6,088 nucleotides of DNA from NCBI GenBank assembly GCA_012274175.1, contig JAAOZZ010000049.1, positions 1-6,088 of the forward strand, in the 5' to 3' direction. Of the stretch, positions 5,539 through 6,088 are shown piece after piece (within the stretch, counting starts at the first letter, position 1; each line of letters begins with the position of its first letter). The DNA is from Betaproteobacteria bacterium. GTDB lineage: Bacteria > Pseudomonadota > Gammaproteobacteria > Burkholderiales > Usitatibacteraceae. The translations under genes were made by a program, and so were the position numbers. The notes beneath the pieces were generated by a model. That model was not told the DNA's origin and did not search any database. It saw only the letters and a program-made list of their open reading frames with translations.

Positions 5539-6088
5539 CTAGTCGAAGCGCACCGCGGTGGTGTTGGCCCCGCAGAGGAGCACGCCGATCGCCTGCCCGG
5601 GCCGCGGCCGCCACGCACCCGAGGTGAGTGCGGCGAGCGCGGCGCTGCCGCCGGGCTCGGCCACGATGCGCAGCACTTTCCACAATCGGCGCTGCGCCTC
5701 CCGGATCGCCTCGTCGGTCACGAGCACCGTGCGCTCGACGTGGCGCCGTGCGATGGGAAACACGAGCTCCCCGACCCGGCGCGGCGCGAGGGAATCGGCG
5801 GCGATGCCGCCCGCGGGAGCATCGACCGGCGCGCCCGCTTCGAACGCCCGCGTGAGCGTGGGCGCTTCTTCCGGCTCCACGCCGATCACGGCCATGCGGC
5901 CTTCGTACCACGCGGCGATGCCCGCGATCAGCCCGCCGCCGCCCACCGCCACCAGCAGCGCGTCCAGATCCGGCGCCTGTGCCTCGAGCTCGGCGCCGAC
6001 CGTGCCCTGGCCGGCGATTGTCTCGGCCTGGTCGAACGCGTGGATCGCCAGGGCACCGGAGGATTGCGCGAAGCGCTCGGCTGCCGCC
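5539..6088 (-). CDS. PLP-dependent serine/threonine dehydratase-like protein, N-terminal part outside window
   Basis: The C-terminal 182 residues of a fold-type II PLP enzyme are visible; the frame stays open to the right edge. Relatives deaminate threonine or serine to 2-oxoacids, or act as serine racemases or related beta-eliminases. Reading from the edge, 'IHAFDQAETIAGQGTVGAEL' is the classic segment before the PLP-phosphate loop 'VGGGGLIAGIA'. 'VIGVEPEEAPTLTRAFEAG' and 'EPGGSAALAAL' follow, and then 'LLCGANTTAVRFD' at the end. The CGAN segment sits where many relatives have SGGN, which contacts the pyridine nitrogen; a Cys there fits some subfamilies. No regulatory ACT domain follows, which points to a catabolic rather than biosynthetic (IlvA) type. 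The PLP-binding Lys and roughly 130-140 N-terminal residues lie beyond the window. It is convergent to the TRAP operon, so no functional link is implied. Exact substrate unknown. Confidence 0.92.
   Translation of the reverse strand, partial: AAAERFAQSSGALAIHAFDQAETIAGQGTVGAELEAQAPDLDALLVAVGGGGLIAGIAAWYEGRMAVIGVEPEEAPTLTRAFEAGAPVDAPAGGIAADSLAPRRVGELVFPIARRHVERTVLVTDEAIREAQRRLWKVLRIVAEPGGSAALAALTSGAWRPRPGQAIGVLLCGANTTAVRFD

Noticed and set aside
4893..5627. Alternative + frame over the TSUP gene and spacer
   Set aside because: Its composition is Arg/Ala/Gly-rich and it has no family features. It overlaps a clear TSUP protein and then crosses into the antisense of the dehydratase gene.
1..6088. 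Search for mobile elements, CRISPR arrays, tRNA genes, riboswitches and phage genes
   Set aside because: I saw no transposase, integrase, spaced direct repeats, tRNA-like cloverleaf or long leader. Composition looks even throughout, so there is no sign of recent insertion.

Overview
The window is high-GC bacterial DNA (about two-thirds G+C by eye). It is gene-dense, with a strong third-position G/C preference. Protein styles and gene order suggest a proteobacterium, most likely a betaproteobacterium (Burkholderiales-like). This is an inference from general family resemblance; there is no rRNA or other phylogenetic marker here.

Layout: six + strand genes run head-to-tail with almost no spacing, from the left edge to 5466. 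They are the 3' part of a TRAP-transporter periplasmic binding protein gene (dctP, 5' end cut), the small membrane subunit (dctQ), the large membrane subunit (dctM), a crotonase-superfamily (enoyl-CoA hydratase/isomerase-like) enzyme, a CaiB/BaiF family III CoA-transferase, and a TSUP (TauE/SafE-type) membrane permease. The junctions are a 4-nt gap, a 1-nt overlap (TGATG), a 4-nt gap, a 4-nt overlap (GTGA) and a 20-nt gap. This strongly suggests one polycistronic, translationally coupled operon whose promoter lies upstream of the window. A short spacer (5467-5538) with a GC-rich stem-loop separates the operon from a convergent minus-strand gene, the C-terminal part of a PLP-dependent serine/threonine dehydratase-like enzyme that runs off the right edge.

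How the genes may work together (inference): the TRAP system imports an organic acid, the CaiB-type transferase puts it on CoA (the expected catalytic Asp is at residue 169), the crotonase-fold enzyme transforms the CoA ester, and the TSUP protein may export an anionic by-product such as sulfite or a carboxylate. The substrate cannot be read from the sequence. The most notable point is the crotonase-like enzyme: it keeps the first catalytic Glu (residue 116) but has Ile at the second one (residue 136) and a remodelled loop after it. A plain enoyl-CoA hydratase label is therefore doubtful.

I found no mobile elements, CRISPR arrays, tRNA/rRNA genes or long repeats. There is no gene-free stretch over 300 bases.
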